Origin: Dioscorea cayenensis subsp. rotundata
Taxonomy: Eukaryota > Streptophyta > Magnoliopsida > Dioscoreales > Dioscoreaceae
Direction of reading: 5' to 3'
NCBI RefSeq assembly: GCF_009730915.1
Contig: NC_052489.1
Coordinates: 28,699,916-28,763,915 of the forward strand
DNA length: 64,000 nucleotides
Part shown: positions 38,365-51,232 of the stretch, in pieces
Layout: each line of letters opens with the position of its first letter
How positions within the stretch are numbered: position 1 is the first letter of the stretch
The notes under the pieces: generated by a model
Told to the model about the DNA's origin: nothing
Database searches by the model: none
The model's input: only the letters and a program-made list of their open reading frames with translations
Translations under genes and position numbers: made by a program

Positions 38365-38653
38365 ATGAAGACTAAGAAGGGTTGCTTAGCAGTGAGGGTT
38401 GGATTAGAGAATGAAGAAGGTGGTTTTCAAGAGGTTCATGATCCCCATATCATATCTCCATCATCCTCTCTTCATTGAGCTTCTTGAGAAGGCTCAAGAT
38501 ATCTATGGTTTCGACTCCTCCGGTCCACTTAAACTACCATGCTCCACCGATGAGTTTCTCCATCTCCGGTGGCTCATCGAGCGTGAATCACCTCGCAATC
38601 ATAGTCCTCACAATCATCACAACCATCCTTCTTTTCCTTTCCACCCTTGTTAA
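38365..38653 (+). pseudogene. SAUR auxin-responsive small protein, frame broken by one base
   Basis: The start MKTKKGCLAVRVGLENEEGG is read from 38365 and the family core RFMIPISYLHHPLFIELLEK then SGPLKLPCSTDEFLHLRWLI is read in the +1 frame (38411-38653). A single extra base between about 38420 and 38432 separates them; without it the intronless gene would have about 95 codons. As read, frame 1 stops at 38475-38477. SAUR proteins promote acid growth by inhibiting PP2C.D phosphatases. SAUR genes lack introns, so splicing cannot explain the break. It could be a real recent pseudogene, an assembly insertion, or an 80-residue product from the inner ATG at 38411. Confidence 0.75.
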
Positions 38654-39383
38654 TCATTGGAGTAAAAAATTCTCACTCACACTGATGAATGCATTACACC
38701 AAATTATTAGATATGTGTGTGTGTGAAACAAATGTAACATGAATAATTTTGAATGAGTTGATTTTCATAGTTTATTTGTTATGCACAATGATTTAGGTAC
38801 TGTTATAATAACTGAATGGTTCATGCAGGTGTAAACAGAGCATGTTTGCATCAGTGTATGTGATGGTTTGTTCAATCTTGCATGTATACCTTTGAATGGT
38901 TTTGAAAGTGTTTGGACATGTCCGTTGGGTTAGTTAATGTGTGTGTTCACATGAGAAGCCATTATTGTCATTTATTTGTGATTTTATGATATATATATTT
39001 TTTTTAATTTAAAAATTTTATTTTAAAATTGAATGTTAAGATTAGTAATTTATTTTGAAAAAGGAGAGAGGAAATCAGAGAGACAATGATTAGATTGATA
39101 TTATCTTCATCCAACGGTCAGAAAATAATCTAATTCATTTATTTATTAGGAATCACACTACTTGAGTAGAATCTTTGTTACGATCTCCTCCATTCTCTCT
39201 CTATATATATGCGTCGGTGTTGAAGCCACTCAACTGAAGAATTCGAGAGCGGGAACGTTATCCCGCGCCTTTTTCGTCTCTTTCCCGCTTCCCAAATCCC
39301 CACAAACCCTAGCTCCTCGTTCCCCTTCGATCCGCTTGTTTTGGTTCGAGAGCGACCAAATTCGCCTTGTTTTCTTGAATCTG
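38654..39383. other. Spacer and ATAD5 promoter
   Basis: AT-rich spacer followed by a promoter-like end: CTATATATATGC at about 39200-39211 as TATA box, E2F-like elements at 39249-39288, and an AAACCCTAG telo-box at about 39304, directly before the ATAD5 start. Confidence 0.6.
39249..39288 (+). promoter_or_regulatory. Cluster of E2F-like sites upstream of ATAD5
   Basis: GCGGGAA at 39249-39255, TCCCGCGC at 39261-39268 and TTTCCCGC at 39281-39288. TTTCCCGC is the plant E2F consensus. The cluster lies about 100-135 bp before the ATG, downstream of the TATA-like run, followed by a telo-box. S-phase expression is the expected consequence for a replication gene; this is inferred from motif and context. 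Confidence 0.6.
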
Positions 39384-42300
39384 ATGGATGAATCCTGCGG
39401 GGAAGCGACGATCGCCGGTTCTGCGAACCCTAATCCTCCTTCCGAGGTGAATCGGAAGCGGAGATCCATCCAGACGAAACTCCCATGGGTTAATCAAGCT
39501 CGAGGCGGTGGAGATGTGTCCGACGGCGAGAACAAGCGGAAGACGCGGCGGAAACGGGAATCTCTGCCTCAGGGTTCCAAGAAGGTTTTTATCTGCTTTC
39601 ATAACCTTTATGTTGTGATGTTTCTTGAGGGTTTTGATTTTTCTGGTAGATTCTTGCGGTGATAATGTTGCCCATTTGTTTCTGATAGCATTTGGACCTG
39701 TTTGTTACCCCTTAACGTTAGAGAAAGGGGTTTGCAGGTTTTGGGATCTATCTGTTCTCGTGATTCATTTTTATCTATTTTAGTGGTTCTTGAACTTGCG
39801 AGTATTTTGAGTTTAAGTTTGGAGAACTTTTGCATGGAATCTGCAAAATGAGTTGCTTTAGAAACTTTGAGATGTGGCATACTTGTGTGATCATCTGCTG
39901 TTCAATGCTTCATTTTTTGTAGGAAATGAAAAAAAAACATTATAATCATTGTCATTATCGAGTTAAAACAAATCTTTTGTAATTTGACAGTATTAATTTA
40001 GCTAAAGATTGCATGAAAGCAATTTGTGCTGTTCGGGAGTCTTTTCTTGGAGTCTTGTCTAAACATACATTACTAAGGCCTCCTCTTTTTTTTTTTTACT
40101 GTGATTTCCTATAGCTAGTTTTTGTGTGTGTGTGCGCGCGCGCGCGCGCGCAGGCGTGTCCATTTTCATCGGATTACATACCTTAATAATGTGATGCTGA
40201 TGTTTGACTTTCAACTTTGGACTTCCCTGGTTGATCTATAATCCAATGAAATGCGCATACTTCATAAAAATATGAACATTTTCCCAATTGATCAGTATGA
40301 AAAGCACTTGCAAAATGAAATTGCATTACTTAAATTCCACCTTCCATTGACTCCATGCACAATTAGATTACACAAAACTATTTTTTAATCTAATCAATTT
40401 CGCTTTACATCACTACTCTTTTAGAACATAGTTGTCTGATGTTAACATCTTTATTTCTTTTCTGTAAGTAATTCACTAGATTGCTGAACATGGTTTTGAT
40501 GATAAATTGTAATGGTTGCATAAGTTCCTATGGACCATGCAAAGTTACTTATTCACCTTGTTGTTAACCACGAGTATCATTCATTCACGTGGGAAATATT
40601 TTTAAACTCTATTTTCTGGATCTATTTTGTTGCTATTCTGTCTTATTAATGGCTCTCATATATATATCTTCTCTATATAGATTCTGGCTTGCATAAGTTA
40701 ATATTTTTCTAAAATTTTGATAGTCTCTGGCTGCCTGCAATGAAGCATCCAAAGCAAATAAAGGGAGTGGAAGATCTTGTGTTTTAAACAGTAAGTCAAT
40801 ATCTAGAACCACCACTTTGTCAAAAAAATATCTAGTGACCCATCGGAGTGTTTCTAAATCTTTTGCTATATTTGTTATTTATAGTATTTCTAGATGATTT
40901 TGGAGTTTTTTTGCACTTGTTTTACAATCAAAGCTGGAAACATGTTATGCTTCTTAAAACTTGTTTAAATAATTTTCAGAGAGAAGCCCAGAAATAAAGC
41001 AAAAACAAGAAGAAGACGCAGAAACTTTAAAAGTCAGAAGCAGCAGGAGATGCGAGGCTACTGAATCCAAGTACAGTAAGCATATAGCACAGCTTGCTTT
41101 CCTTTATAGATTCATCTTTAACATCATCAATATCTTCTTGAACAGTTAGTTCTTGGTGTTTCATTTGCTCAATTGAATTGGCATGTAATCTAATGTTAGT
41201 CTTTTACTGCTGCAGTGATAATCCTTAAATATCAAATTTGCACCAAACTGAATTCAGGATGGATTTTTGATTTTTTTGATTTTTTTGATTTTTTGCATTA
41301 TTTTAACATGAAAAAAGAGAAGAATCTGTCAATCCTGAAAGACCAGGCTTTTGCTCTTCATGCTAGATCCTGCTTATCCATATTTGCATACCTTTTCCTT
41401 ATACGGCCTTCACTTCTGCATGTTTTATTCTCTTAGGCTTTTGTAATCAATGTTTTTGAACTTCAAAGCTACCCTTCTTGTTGTCTCTAGTCACGTGTGT
41501 TTCATACTCCAGTTCACACATCCTTTGACCCTAACCTTTTGTAGTGTGTAACTGTCAATTGCATTTCTTCTTTATAGAATTTTTCTCTAAGTTTCTATAC
41601 ATCATGCAACTAGTGGCGTGCTAGGATAGCAGCTTGTTTTTGCCATAGATCAGCCCTGTTCCTTGTGATATGTTCATCTATCACTCGATTTTATCCCATA
41701 TTGGATTCAAGGAAAATAAATTTCTTTGGTACAATTCTCTCATTAGTTTTTACCATCATCTCATTTGATAAATTTACATCAAATTTAATAACAATATTCA
41801 TTAGGTGTTTTTACTCATCCATGAATTCTCTGGAATACTCTAATTAGATGTTGACTGTGTAGATTTATTTCATCTGGTCCCTACATGCATGCCATGGCTG
41901 CAACAGTTCTTGTTGTACTTAGTTTATGTTAATTTTGCATTGTGATGATTGTGCATTCATTCTTTTCCCCCTTTTCTTTCTTTCCCCCCACCCACACCTC
42001 CACCCCCAAATATCTGGTACATTGCAATTTCAACTTTCTGATTGTGTTTCATTCCCTTGACATGCCTGCTTACTATCAAACTCATGTGTGATTTTATATT
42101 ATAAGCTGAACCATTAAAAATATTGTCTACTTATCACTTCACCAAATAAGATCTTATTTCTGTTAACAATGTAGAAGGTCTAAATGACAATCAGAAAACT
42201 AATGCTGCTTTTAAGGATTCAATATCTAGTGGGCTTGAATCGAAGGAGTTAAGTTTGAGTTCTCCCACTGGCGTAGAATTTAATGCTACTGTGAATCTTG

Positions 42301-45300
42301 ATGGAAGGCTGCATCTTCAACAACCGGATTTCAATCTCCAGTTGGAGGGAAATATAGCAGTAAAGGTACTTAAATTATTTCCTGCAGTGTAATTATTTCA
42401 TTTCATAACGTGTAACTAAATTTTTATGATTATCAGGAAAGTATTGAATTATCAACTGGGAAACAAATGCATCAGTTTTTTACTTGTTGGGAAGAGACCA
42501 AGAGAGTAGCAAAATCTATATCTGCGTCAAATAGGGAAAATTATTATTATTCTGCTCATGATGAGGATGTTTTCCTTGGTTCACCAATTCACATATTTGA
42601 CAAAGTGGAGGTATGTTTTCCATATTGTATTGCATTCCAATACTGGTTTGGAGCTATATGTGATTTAGTGCCTATTTGTTTTGTCTAGGATGAGTCTATT
42701 GGATTACATTGGCAGAATTGGGTTTTTAAAAACAAAACCCCAGATTCAGATGGTTCTTATGACCCAAAACATGCTTCATCAGTCTTTGAGAGTTCAGTTA
42801 AGCCTTTAGAATTGGATACTGCCTGCCACTCACAGAGGCATCCCAATCAAATGCTGGCTAAACCAAACCTTATAACTTCGGTAGTAGCCTCTTCTTCATT
42901 GCCAGAACACGAGCAAGTGGGCCAACTTGTGACAGTTCTGTTTCTTTCTTTGTTTTTTGGTGAATTTTCTAAGTGACATGTGTACCGTCAAATATGATGG
43001 TTGCATATCCTGTGTGCATTTACTCATTTTTGAATTTCTTTTGCAGGATAATGGTGGGAACAGTAGCAACAGCACCAGCAGCATATATCTACCATTCAGA
43101 TGTAGCAATAGCTTAGTTGACATGGAGACTGAGAAGGATTGCATGTTAGTAAAAGAGAGGTTCGTTTTAGGTTAAAATGATGAAGCAATCAGTAATATAT
43201 TCTTGCTTGAATTTCACTCTCATTTTGGGGTTTTTTCTTGAATGAACTTGCTTTAAGTTCTACAAAGAGCAGCTAGAATACAAATGTATGGTAGCAGCAA
43301 GCAAACATCGAAACTGTCTAAACCTTGATTTTCTTGAAGGTTTGCCTTCCCATTCAAGAAGGTTTGCCAATGAGATAGATTCATTTCTATACATAATAGT
43401 ATGGGAAAAGGGCATAGTAAGTTACTTCTTTTATGGATATTTCATAGTAAAGGCAGTAGAGTGGCCAGAAAACATGAGCTATGCAATATAGTGTAGATAA
43501 CTTCATTAAGTCATTTTAGTGACATCCAAGTCAAACAATGGGTGGAATATTCTAATCCAATCGAAGATTCTAATCGTTGCCATTGTTTTACCTGCCAACT
43601 AACATGCAGTTATTCTGGAAACTTTACCATCTGATTCTATCTTTCTACATGCCTTTTGATGCTGGTGCCAGTTTATTGTTTCATTGCATCTTTTTTTTTT
43701 GCAAAAGAAATTATATAACCTGTATTGCTTTTCTATGCTCGCAATCTTGGTGTATTTCCAGGTTGGATTCATACAATCTGCGTCGTGGTAATTTCCCTGA
43801 AAGTAGCTTATGGACAGACAAGTATCAGCCAGAAAATACCTTAGAGGTGATAACTTGAATTTTTATTTTATTTTATTTTATTCCCTTTTTTTCATTTATT
43901 CCTGCTGTTGGCCACCAAAATAAACAATACTACACTAATTTTGTCATGTGACATAAGTTACCCTGTTTACTTGCATCAATTGAGTGCATCCATGCGGCTC
44001 TTGATTTAGCCTTTGACATCAAACTAATTTATCTTGTTGCTTCTGTAGTTGTGTGGAAACATCAAGTCTGTTAGGATTCTTGGTGAATGGCTTAAGTCTT
44101 GGGATGAAGGTCCAAGGAGCAATAGAAGTTTTAATAGCTCTGTTAAGGATGGTCATCATAGTTCTTATGATATCGAATCATATATGGATGATACAGATGA
44201 TGAAGCTGTTCGTAAGAATGTCCTCTTGCTTACTGGTCCAATTGGGGTGAGTTATTCTTTATTTTTATTTTTATGTGGCCTACTTTCACCCAGGCGGGTA
44301 AATATTATGTAACTGATGTATAAAAGTTCTCCCATTGCTGTCCATCGGTGTGCTTTTTTCCCCCCTTTTACAACAATATGGTTGCTTCTCTCTTTGGCCA
44401 ACCTTAAATCTCTTTACTTATTATAAGCTGACTTTCTGTAATCTTGTTGGATTTTTGATAGAGTGGGAAATCTGCTGCAATACATGCTTGTACCAAAGAA
44501 CAAGGTTTTGAAGTAATTGAGGTATTTCTGAACTATTTTTTTGGTTGTATCAGTTATTTGAAGCAAAAGAAGAGTTTTTTTTTTTTATTATTGAATGTTC
44601 ATACCTTCATTATGGTTCTTTGGATTTATCCTGTGTATAGTTAAGCTCATAAGTTTTTGAATTTGTGTTTCGTGGCAAGTATAATATTATGTATCGTTCC
44701 TCAATGTAGATAAGAATTATGGAAGAAAAACAAAATCATTAACAGAGAGTCAAACTCCTTAAAAGATGAATCACTCTTCTTGATTTCTAAGTTAGTTACT
44801 TTAGCATGTATGAAAAATAAAAAGAAAAATTTAGTTCTTCAAAATCTGGAAAAATGAAAAGAATAACTCAATTGTGCATTATGTTTTTATAAAGCTATTG
44901 GTTGATTTTATAGCTGCAACTATGCGTATAAATCTGCATGAGTAATCTGTAGCCTGTGGTTGTAGTCACATAATCTTTTACCATGTAATTATTAAATTTT
45001 TTCTATATAAAGTAGCATGTATACTTCATTCTCATCTCTAAATGAGAAATCACCATATACAAATCTAGTATTACTTTCTCTTGTGTGTCATCAAGGTATC
45101 CATAAATCAATTTTCTAGATATCTGAATTATGTGCAGTATAGCTTGAATCTAAAGAAATTTGAACACCAACTTAGTAACAAGTGGCTTATGTTAATTGGA
45201 ACCTAATCATGCAACTATTTCTGCCAGATGCCACAATTGAAAAGGTTTTAACTTGAAAGAAATTGAATCCTGAGTGGGCATTGGTTAGGTTGGAATAAGT

Positions 45301-45479
45301 TGTTGGGTCAGGGGCTTTAATGTGTAAATTTTGGTTACAGTGAAAACTTTTATCCTAAGTTGCCTTGACTTAATAATACTTATTAGAATAAATTCTATAT
45401 ACTTTAAAATCTTATTTTTCTAATTGATGATTGTTATCTATTTATACTTGTTGTTTAATATTTATTAATGATGATGTTT

Positions 45480-45511
<32 letters not shown>

Positions 45512-48500
45512 CTAAATCATTCTTATTCCAAATTGTTCCCAAGGTGGTATTGGGTTGGAGAGTTTGGAGTAAGTTTGTTCCAATTCATTACCCAACCAAA
45601 GACACCGTAAGCGAACTTAATAATGAATGGTCTGTGGTATTTTGAACCTAGTCATGTATCAATTAATTGCCTACTTTGTATTGTTCAGCTCTGTAAGAGT
45701 CTAAGGATTGAAGTCCTAATTGGAAATTTGGCTTCATACAAAATGTAGTTCCATATTTATTAATTTGGTCTATTATGTGATGGATTCCTGAAAATCTGCC
45801 ATGCACAACCAATGGTTTTTCTCATTTATGTTGCTAAGTAACCACTATATGCTTCAAACTGTTGTTTATAGGTTAATACGTCTGATGTCCGGAGTGGAGC
45901 CCTCATGAAACAAAAGTTCGGGGATAGTATAGAAGCATCTGCAATTACCCCATCCCTATGGTTTGTTATATCTCCAGAAAACAAATTTGGAAATTTGTAT
46001 TGTATTATATAATCACATATTGCTTCTGAAATGTTACTGTTTGTGTGTTTTTATAATTCTGTAAAAGCTGTTCACAAAAATTTTCAGCTACTCCACATTT
46101 ATAGATAATCATTCTTGTTCCTTTTAAACTTTTGGTGGTTGTTATGTTTGGAGAAATTTCCTATTGCAACCTGAACTTGTAAGATAGTTAATTGTTAATG
46201 AGGATCACTGATCGAATAAGCAAATTAATGTTAATGTGCATTATAATAATCTTATGTATACCTTTAACGCCCTTAATTTAAACTTGCATTGATTAGAGTG
46301 GTAAAACCATTATTATGTAATTAGTTGATTTATATTCTTTTCTCTTGAGAATATGACACGATAATGGATAAGTTATCGCCCAAACCATCTGTTACAACTT
46401 GGATATTTGTAAGAGGGTGTATATTTCTTACGGAGGGCAAGAAGGGGATTGGATATGCGCACAACTTGTTGTAATTAAGGTGACTATAGTTATACTTTAA
46501 TGCTATTTGCTAATGGTTATGCTCATTTAAGCCTTAATAAATTGTGGTTGATGAGGGCCATATACAATAGACTACCTTTTATGCAATTATTAATTACTCA
46601 GAGTTTAGTAACCTTACTAAGAAGACCTTGAAGATTTACAGAGCCAGAGACCATGATCCTCCAGAAATTTATGATCACATCAAAACTTAAAGCTTCTAAA
46701 TACTATTGTATAGGTTTTGATTGTGACAGAATAGCCTGGGCTAAGTTTGGTATGAAGTTTTAAACTGAGATATGACTCTAAATGGTCTTAGTTTATCCCA
46801 ACTTTATGTTATGTTTATATGGATTTGAATGAGTTAGGTTTGAATGCATGCATGTTAAAATGCGGGACAAGGTGAGTTAGCTATTTTATTAATCAATGGC
46901 ATTCTTTATGGTCATTCGGTAATAAACCTAAGACAGTATTCCTTGTCCCTAGGAAAACTCATGTCAGTTGCTTTATCTTAGGTGTGACATTTTCTGGATT
47001 GGAATTGATGCATTTTGAACATATAAGGGAACTATATATCTCACTAGTGATGGGAAAACATTTCTAGATATCCATACAATATTTTGAGGCTTGGAATGGC
47101 TTGTAAACAATTTTTGAGCCGTTAACCTCCATTTAGATTTACTTCAGTGAATATACATTGAACAACACCTTCTATTTCTGAGATTTCACCCATTTATCGT
47201 TTTCCTTTCCCCTGAACATTTGGAAACTACTATACATATTCAAGCTAGGCAAGTCAGCTACTGAAGTTCTTCACCCACTTGATTGTTGACCCATCGGGTA
47301 AAGCCAATTATGATATGGTTATGAGTTTGCATTTGATAACCATTATATTAACTATTGATATAATCTAGAAGCTATTTTGTTTTTTATAGTAAGTGGTAAG
47401 TTCAAAGTTCTTCATAATTTGTGATTTCGAATTTTCGACAAGCAATAGTACCCAATATGTGCATTCTGCAAAATTTTATGTGCTCATGTGCTGATGCATA
47501 CCCTTGAGTTCAAATACACTATATATGCTTCTGCGAGTATGAGGTTTATGCACCTTACAAGTGTTTAATGTGTTTAAAAAGTTAGACTCATAAGCACAAC
47601 ACATAAGTTGCACTCATGATTCCTTCACTTAATGCTGTATCCTGGTCTCATCTTTTCTGCTGGCCACTCAAGCTGAAAGGTTTTTATCTGTCACCCCTTG
47701 GTTCCTCTGATGGAATGTTTTTGAATTAGTATTAATTAAAGTTTTGGAAGTTTGAATGCATTTTCTCTATATCACAAATTCATATATATCTCCAGTTTCA
47801 ATTTGTAGTTCTTAGTGATGAAAATAATTATATCACTTCAATATTTTTGTACAGCTTGAAGGACAATCCAATTGGTGAGAGAAAGAAAATTATTCCAGCC
47901 CTCTCATCTGGCATCATAGACATTGATGACACTGATGATAGCTTTTCACAAAGGACCTCAGAAAATTGTCAGCAAGGTAAAATTGCTACAGGAGGCACTC
48001 AGAAACTTGTGGAAAAGAAAAACACAAATTCTTGGAAAGTAAAAGGATCGATACAAGTCTTTGAAGATGTGGATGTTGTGTTTTGTGAAGATATGGGCTT
48101 CATTTCTGCTGTTCTTCAACTAGCAGAAAAAACCAAAAAGCCCATTATACTGACAAGCAATGGTAAGCTATTGATGAATCCATCCATCATAGAGATAAGT
48201 TGACACTTTCAGGCTCTTAGTCATTCTGACTTATCCATTTGCATGTTGTGATGTTTGATTTATCTTGCAGACAAGAATCCGATTTTACCACATTTGGATC
48301 CGCTAATTGTGGATTTCACTGTTCCATTATATGAGGACCTACTTTCCCATGCACAAATGGTTTGATATCTTAATTTTGATAAAGTGCACTCATTTACTGT
48401 TACTTCAAGATTGATTGATTACAAAATATATTTGTAGGTTTGTGCTGTGGAGGGGATTCACATGTCATCTGAGTTACTTGAGAGATTGATTAGCTATTGC

Positions 48501-51232
48501 CGAGGTGACATCCGCAAGATGCTTATGTTTCTTCAGTTCTGGTGTCAGGGCACTAGATGCCAAATAGGTCAGTACTTGAGTAATCTTTTTTACCATAATT
48601 GTTAATTTTAAGGCTTGAAAACTTGGAATAAATAAACATATTCATCTTTGGCGAGCCTTGATTCTTGAATTTGTGTAATAATTGTTTGAATCTGAAGCAA
48701 TAGATTTGTCTGTTTTGGTGGGACTTCATTTTTTGGTGGTTGGTGCTTCTGTACATTAACCCTCTCTAAATCTGTGTGGGCAAGAAACTTGTCGTCCGAT
48801 AGCAGGTCAAACACATGGGTTGTGAAACATTGCTAACCATGATTTGATCATGGGTTCTGCAATGTTAAACATGATATGATTTGTGCTGTATGTGTGAGCA
48901 TGTTAACTCATCCAGTACAAATCATCTGATGTTAATCGTAATATTTCATGAAAAAAATCTTGCTGTATTTTGTATTGGAAGTCCTTTGTCCCTACCTACC
49001 CTCTTGGATGTGTTATTTAGATGCTACCCAAATTTACTTCTATGGCTAGTATTTTGTATCATATGCTAAAAGGTACGCGTTCAACTATACAATTCTTTGT
49101 TTGATGGTTTGAATGATTTTGAATTTCATAGGAGACGCTTGAAAGGTTTTAATTTATTTACCTTGCACTATTCAGATGACAGTAAACGGTGCACCTACAA
49201 TCCATTGCCTTTTGATGTTAGCGCTGCTCATTTGATAATGCCGAGGGTAATTCCTTGGGACTTCCCCTGTGATCTTTCAGAAAAGATTGAAGAGGAGATC
49301 AGTGGTAGTATTTCTTTATTTGAGAACTTATGTCTAGAGGATGCCAAAGAACACATTCTCTGCACAATAGAAATGATTGATTCTTCAAAGATTGGCAATT
49401 ACAACAGAAACAGAAATAGTAAGAAGAGCATTTTGAAGCAGAAATGTTCCTTTCCTGAGTTTACTGATTTTTCAGTTGATGCCGATCGTCTTGAAGACTT
49501 TTTAGATGCTTCAGATACTCCTGAAGAATTGGCTCAGCAAAGAGTGAAGCGCAGACGTTGCATCATTTTGTCTTCACAATCTGATGATGACCCAAGCACT
49601 GATGAGGTTCTGCCTAGGGAAAACATCACAGTCAATCATAACAGTCTCATTTTGCATGACATGAGAATGCCAATTAATATAGATGTGAAAGAAGTCCATA
49701 ATCAAGCTAGGCCATCTTCCAGTATGGTATGTGAGTCTAAAATGGAGGACACAATTTGCGATACATCTGGATTACAGGATGTCTCATGTGTTCCAGAATC
49801 ATCATTTGCTTGCGCGATTGATGCTAACAAAGAGGTTGACAGTCTATCTGTGCCAGATTATGCCAGCCAGACATCTGTTAACTTGTCTGATTGTCCTTTA
49901 GTTCCAGTTCATTCTAGAGCTGATATTGACTATATGAATGATTCAGTATCTGAATCAAATAAACTCTCAGAGGACAATATAGGATACAACTGTGAGGTGT
50001 ATCTAGAATCAGTTTATGGAGATGAGGATGTAGTTATGTCTCATGAACATGAGGAACCACAAGCACTGAGTAGATCTGTAGTAATGGATGAGTCTGGTCA
50101 TGTTGGTTCAAACATGTTGGCACCTATCAAATCCTCTACTCCTGTTCAGCAGAAGTGGCAGAAACTCAAAAGTTGCCGTGAGGATCTGAAGTCCTGTTTA
50201 AACTCTAATCATAAAGATGCTTATTCTATAATCAAACTTTCTTCTCAACTTACAGATCTAATATCTCAAACTGATGTTATGATCAATGGCTGCAACGCTG
50301 TGTTTAGTGTAAGTTTATTTTTAAATTCTGCTTAATCATTGAAATAGTTTGTGTAACGTTATGCTCTGAGACCAACCTCCGTATTTCTACAGGACATTTT
50401 GGACAGAAGTATAATGCTGTCTGATGGATCAGATGATTTCTCTCGGGATGATAGACAGTTTGAGATGGGATCCACATATGCTCAGCATGGCTTTTGTTTC
50501 TATGCAAATAAGTGTGCTGCAACTGGATCAAGTTTTGGTTCTCAGACCACATTGGATTTAGCACATGAAATGTTGGCTTCAAGCACTAATGTAATGGCTC
50601 TGGGCAAGCTGCTGACCACTCCCAATTTGTCCTGGAAAGGAACTTTGGTGATGGAGACAATGAAAATTGGTTCTGAGGGAAGGTATTAACTTATTGTTTC
50701 TCTTAAATTTCTTGATGCTATTTCAAACTGTTACTCCTTCCCCTCGGTGCTTCTGCATGTTCATCCAAAACATCATTACATCATCCTGGTTCTATTTTTT
50801 ATTTTAGTTGTTTGATCCCTTGTCACATGATATCTGTTATTGGTGTTATTTGAAGGGAATTGGAATCTGAACTTTTCAACGCCATCCTCCCAAAAGTCCC
50901 CACTCGTGTCTCTGTCATTAAAAGGGCCTGCATTCCTTGAGTATGCTTCTTTTATGAGTCAGATCTCAAAGTCTGTAGATTCTCGGCTAGCTGAAATCAC
51001 AAAGGAAAAACAGGGAAGAAGGTAGTGTCATCATACTGGAACTTCAAACTTACAAGTACATCCTACAATGTTGTTGATTAGCTATGTGAGTATGCATAAT
51101 CACTCCTTATTGCACAGGTTTCGGGCTCCTGTACATTATCTGAATTCAGGGCAATATTCTTTGACATCTGAGCATGTCAAATTGCTGTCTCAAAGCTTTT
51201 GTTTTAAAGAGAGTGCGGTAGTTAATATGTGA
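39384..51232 (+). CDS. ATAD5: ATAD5/ELG1-type RFC-like PCNA unloader, 18 exons, one-base frame break in exon 17
   Basis: Exons: 39384-39584, 40724-40790, 40980-41075, 42175-42365, 42437-42610, 42689-42916, 43047-43159, 43762-43846, 44049-44246, 44462-44521, 45872-45960, 47855-48162, 48271-48359, 48438-48567, 49176-50308, 50393-50682, 50856-51021 and 51118-51232. With one base removed from exon 17 the frame runs to a TGA for about 1243 residues. The long disordered N-terminus has a PIP-like IQTKLPW. The AAA+ core has SSLWTDKYQPENTLELCGN, Walker A GPIGSGKS (split by an intron, about 448-455), Walker B VFEDVDVVF, and RGDIRKMLMFLQFW as sensor 2 region. ELG1-type complexes with RFC2-5 remove PCNA from DNA after replication. 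As read, exon 17 shifts out of frame near 50905-50917 and stops at 50938-50940, losing about the last 76 residues, although the +1 frame continues the family sequence (SLKGPAFLEYASFM). Confidence 0.9.
40123..40151. repeat. (GT)n(GC)n alternating purine-pyrimidine tract in ATAD5 intron 1
   Basis: TGTGTGTGTG followed by CGCGCGCGCGCGCGCGC. A similar TGTGTGCGTGCGCGCGCGCG tract lies at 36088-36118 in a galactosyltransferase intron. Such tracts can adopt Z-DNA in vitro. Confidence 0.9.

Noticed and set aside
43288..43491. Open frame between ATAD5 exons 7 and 8
   Set aside because: Exons 7 and 8 join in phase without it, and no matching acceptor/donor pair in frame was found.
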